Assembly (NCBI RefSeq): GCF_014633365.1
Contig: NC_068346.1
Location: forward strand, 14,653,030 to 14,717,029
Source: Diospyros lotus
Lineage: Eukaryota > Streptophyta > Magnoliopsida > Ericales > Ebenaceae
Reading direction: 5' to 3'
DNA: 64,000 nt
Position 1 is the stretch's first letter. Every line of letters begins with the position of its first letter. Below, one piece after another: positions 62,018 through 64,000 of this stretch. Position numbers and translations under genes: made by a program. The notes beneath the pieces are model-generated. The model worked only from the letters and a program-made list of their open reading frames with translations, was not told the origin of the DNA and made no database searches.

Positions 62018-62160
62018 GACATCATCGCTTACATCATGGGTTGGAGTGACATCATCGCTTACATCATGGGTTGGAGTGACATCATCGCTTACATCATGGG
62101 TTGGAGTGACATCATCGCTTACATCATGAGTTGGAATTACATCATCGCTTACATCATTAA
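62018..62160 (+). repeat. 30-bp tandem repeat in U3
   Basis: Five units with exact 30-bp spacing (62018, 62048, 62078, 62108, 62138). Each contains GACATCATCGCTTACATCAT, and the next unit is reached through GGGTTGGAGT. The TGACATCA word resembles bZIP targets of the TGACGTCA type. The array ends about 60 bp before the TATA box. Confidence 0.93.
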
Positions 62161-62219
62161 TTAGATATTTTATATTATTAAATTATATAATTGAATAGTT
62201 TCCATTACATTTTCTAGCC

Positions 62220-62227
62220 TATAAATA
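62220..62227 (+). promoter_or_regulatory. TATA box of the Athila-type LTR
   Basis: TATAAATA follows TTTTCTAGCC. Its position after the 30-bp array and before the transcribed part fits a Pol II core promoter for the retroelement. Confidence 0.65.
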
Positions 62228-62399
62228 GAGCACTTAGGGTGCATTTGTAAGGATTGGATTTTCTTATAATGAAAGTATAATTGTGATCTTTAGATTTCTC
62301 TCTTAAATTTTCAACTTTAGTTTCTATATAGTTTTGTTCTTAGAATTTCTCTCTTAAATCTTTAACCTTTGTTTCCATATAGTTGTATTATGTTATTCA

Positions 62400-62640
62400 T
62401 ATTGTCTTTTTATTATATACCGCCTATATAGTCAGTTCAAATAGTCTTTCAATTATTGTCTTTCAATTACATACCGCCTATATGGTCGGTTCAAAATAGT
62501 CTTTCAATTATTGTCTTTCAATTACATACCGCCTATATGGTCGGTTAAAAAATAGTCTTTCAATTATTGTCTTTTCATTATATACCGCCTATATGGTCGG
62601 TTAAAAAATAGTCTTTTAAATACTGTCTTTTAATTCCCGT
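62400..62640 (+). repeat. About 55-bp tandem repeat in R/U5
   Basis: Four units, anchored on ATACCGCCTATATGGTCGGTT at 62417, 62471, 62526 and 62582 (first unit with two changes). They are separated by AATAGTCTTTCAATTATTGTCTTT stretches. The array lies downstream of the TATA box and so is probably transcribed. Confidence 0.92.
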
Positions 62641-63413
62641 TATTTAAATTCCTGCCAATTTATTTTAAAATGAAGATGAGTAGCTAAATCCATTCTTGGG
62701 TTAAGGCAAGGACAGTGTCCAACGCCAATGATTCTCAAAGAAAGCTGCGCTTAAAATATGTAATATTAATCTGATTCAATTTGAGCAGTGTGCGTATAGT
62801 GTATCTTTAAGTTTGGATTGGAGCATAAGCCTAACTTAGAATTTTCATGCCACGTATGGAGATTGCTAGATCTGGAAACGTTTTCATACCCAAGCCTAAA
62901 TGATTAATCTATATCTATAAATTCTGTCTATGGAATATAGTTCAATTTATGGTAATTGCTTAACTTAGAATTTCCATGCCATGTATGGATATTGCTTAAA
63001 CAAGAATTACCATTATCTTGAACTAAATTTACTAACAAAGCTGTAAAACTTAATTCAGATGAATATTGCTGATCTTTTCTGTCAAATTGGGAATTAATTG
63101 GGTTTGACACTGAAATTATCTTGACCCAAGCTACTTAAATTCAGTATTAGTTTAGCTTTAATTATTGTCTTTAGATCATCTTAATTACCTCCTAAACTCA
63201 AATATTTTATGATTTTTACTTTCAACCATAAATAATCTCCCTGTGAACCGACTCAGACTTACCGAAATATAAATTTAAAATTGTACTACACGCACACTCG
63301 CACACTGGCGAGTATAATCGCCCTACACCTGCTTTAATAAAAGGATTGACGTCTGATGAATTTAGTTGTAGTTTTGATAAATAAATGTGCAGGGTAGCGT
63401 AGCAGTCAATTTT

Positions 63414-63431
63414 TGGCGCCGTTGCCGGGGA
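63414..63431 (+). other. Primer binding site, Athila type
   Basis: TGGCGCCGTTGCCGGGGA follows the LTR end by five bases. This primer site is characteristic of Athila-group Gypsy elements and sets the plus-strand orientation. A very A-rich leader (about 63460-63640) follows. Confidence 0.9.
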
Positions 63432-63745
63432 GATTAAATTTGGTTGAATTTTGTTGTTTAAAAAAAATATTAAAAAAATAATTAAAAAAATTATTTTCAA
63501 AAAATATATATATAAAATATATATTTGGAAAAAAAACTAAAAAAATAATAAAATAATAAAAAAAATATAAATAAAAAAATAAAAAAATATAAATAAAAAA
63601 AATTAAAAAAATTAAATTTAAAAAAAAATTAGATAACTTTTAGTTACTAAACAGTGCAAGAGATTACGGTCAGATATGATTATTGAAACATTAATTGATT
63701 CATTAGCATCATTATCTGTCGTTGAATTGTCATTCTATATTCTCT

Positions 63746-64000
63746 ATGTCTCAGTATTTTAGCATGTCTATGACTTCTAATGCATTTGGCCATCCCGATC
63801 CCAGTGAGGGGAGGTTTTCTTTTGACCAGAGTCAGAGGGAGAATTCTTATATGTCGGGCTACAACCCAGATCTTTACACTGATTACCCCAATTCCTATGA
63901 TCATTGGAATTATCCTTGGAACAATGACTCTGTGTTCCAATCTCATGAGCCTTTTCCTCCACCACATCATCAATTTGAGTTAGAACAAGGGATTAGATCT
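63746..64000 (+). CDS. Start of gag-region ORF of the Athila-type element, runs off the window
   Basis: An open frame from the ATG at 63746 to the window end without a stop (85 codons visible). It begins MSQYFSMSMTSNAFG and continues with an Asn/Tyr/Pro-rich stretch (DLYTDYPNSYDHWNYPWN) and EPFPPPHHQFE. It lies about 315 bp after the primer site, where gag of Athila-type elements begins. The N-terminal part shows no recognisable domain. The minus-strand frames that overlap it are shadows. Gag identity is inferred from position and composition. Confidence 0.6.
   Translation, partial: MSQYFSMSMTSNAFGHPDPSEGRFSFDQSQRENSYMSGYNPDLYTDYPNSYDHWNYPWNNDSVFQSHEPFPPPHHQFELEQGIRS

Larger units (their letters stand above)
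61782..63408 (+). mobile_element. 5' LTR of an Athila-type Gypsy element
   Basis: 1627 bp from TGATCAATTTTG to GCAGTCA, followed after five bases by the primer site at 63414. A TATA box (TATAAATA, 62220-62227) and two tandem-repeat blocks lie inside. It is inserted in the Tat pol; the five bases before it are ATTAG, but the other end is outside the window. The element continues to the right. Confidence 0.85.

Noticed and set aside
63680..63973. Minus-strand gene at the window end
   Set aside because: Antisense shadow of the plus-strand gag-region frame, which has a primer site and LTR in the right place.

Overview
The window looks like a repeat-rich stretch of a eudicot plant nuclear genome. 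It is AT-rich and has one multi-exon plant-specific gene, a sieve element occlusion (SEO) phloem-protein gene. Nearly everything else is nested transposable elements: Copia and Gypsy LTR retrotransposons, CACTA (En/Spm-type) DNA transposons, Cassandra TRIMs whose LTRs carry a 5S rRNA-derived segment, and a probable LINE 3' end. I see no bacterial or phage features, no CRISPR array and no true tRNA or rRNA gene. The species cannot be named from sequence alone. Layout: (1) 1-7.1 kb holds a minus-strand Cassandra copy abutting a plus-strand Copia-type LTR, itself split by a 3.19-kb non-autonomous CACTA element (C1, 3-bp TSD AGT). About 1.3 kb of unassigned sequence follows. (2) 7.1-13.3 kb is a minus-strand Copia structure whose two LTRs are unrelated and whose gag is joined directly to late RT/RNase H, which looks like a deletion chimera. 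(3) 13.5-34.1 kb is a large CACTA element (C3) with a TNP1-like (Ptta/En/Spm) gene. The gene is split by a 9-kb Copia-type element (LTRs plus degenerate gag-pol, 5-bp TSD GGTGT). C3 has lost its right TIR and is flanked by two 1499-bp direct copies of host sequence; the right copy carries the apparent empty site. (4) 34.1-39.2 kb holds a probable solo LTR and intergenic sequence. (5) 39.2-43.2 kb holds the intact seven-exon SEO gene on the minus strand, with a retroposon-like tail just downstream. (6) 44.5-50.3 kb holds a Tat-like LTR split by a solo Gypsy LTR, then remnants and a tandem-repeat field. (7) 50.3-58.6 kb is a non-autonomous CACTA (C2, TSD AAA) containing a nearly intact Copia element, which in turn contains a three-LTR Cassandra array (TSD AATAG). 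(8) 58.6-61.8 kb is a Tat-lineage Gypsy pol on the minus strand whose frame is broken only by TAG/TGA codons. (9) 61.8-64 kb is the 5' LTR, primer site, leader and beginning of gag of an Athila-type Gypsy element that runs off the window. The SEO gene is the only host gene I can support. It encodes a predicted 694-residue protein that would form P-protein filaments in sieve elements. The TEs record at least four levels of nesting, and their ends, target duplications and defects allow relative dating. All exon and element borders were read by eye.
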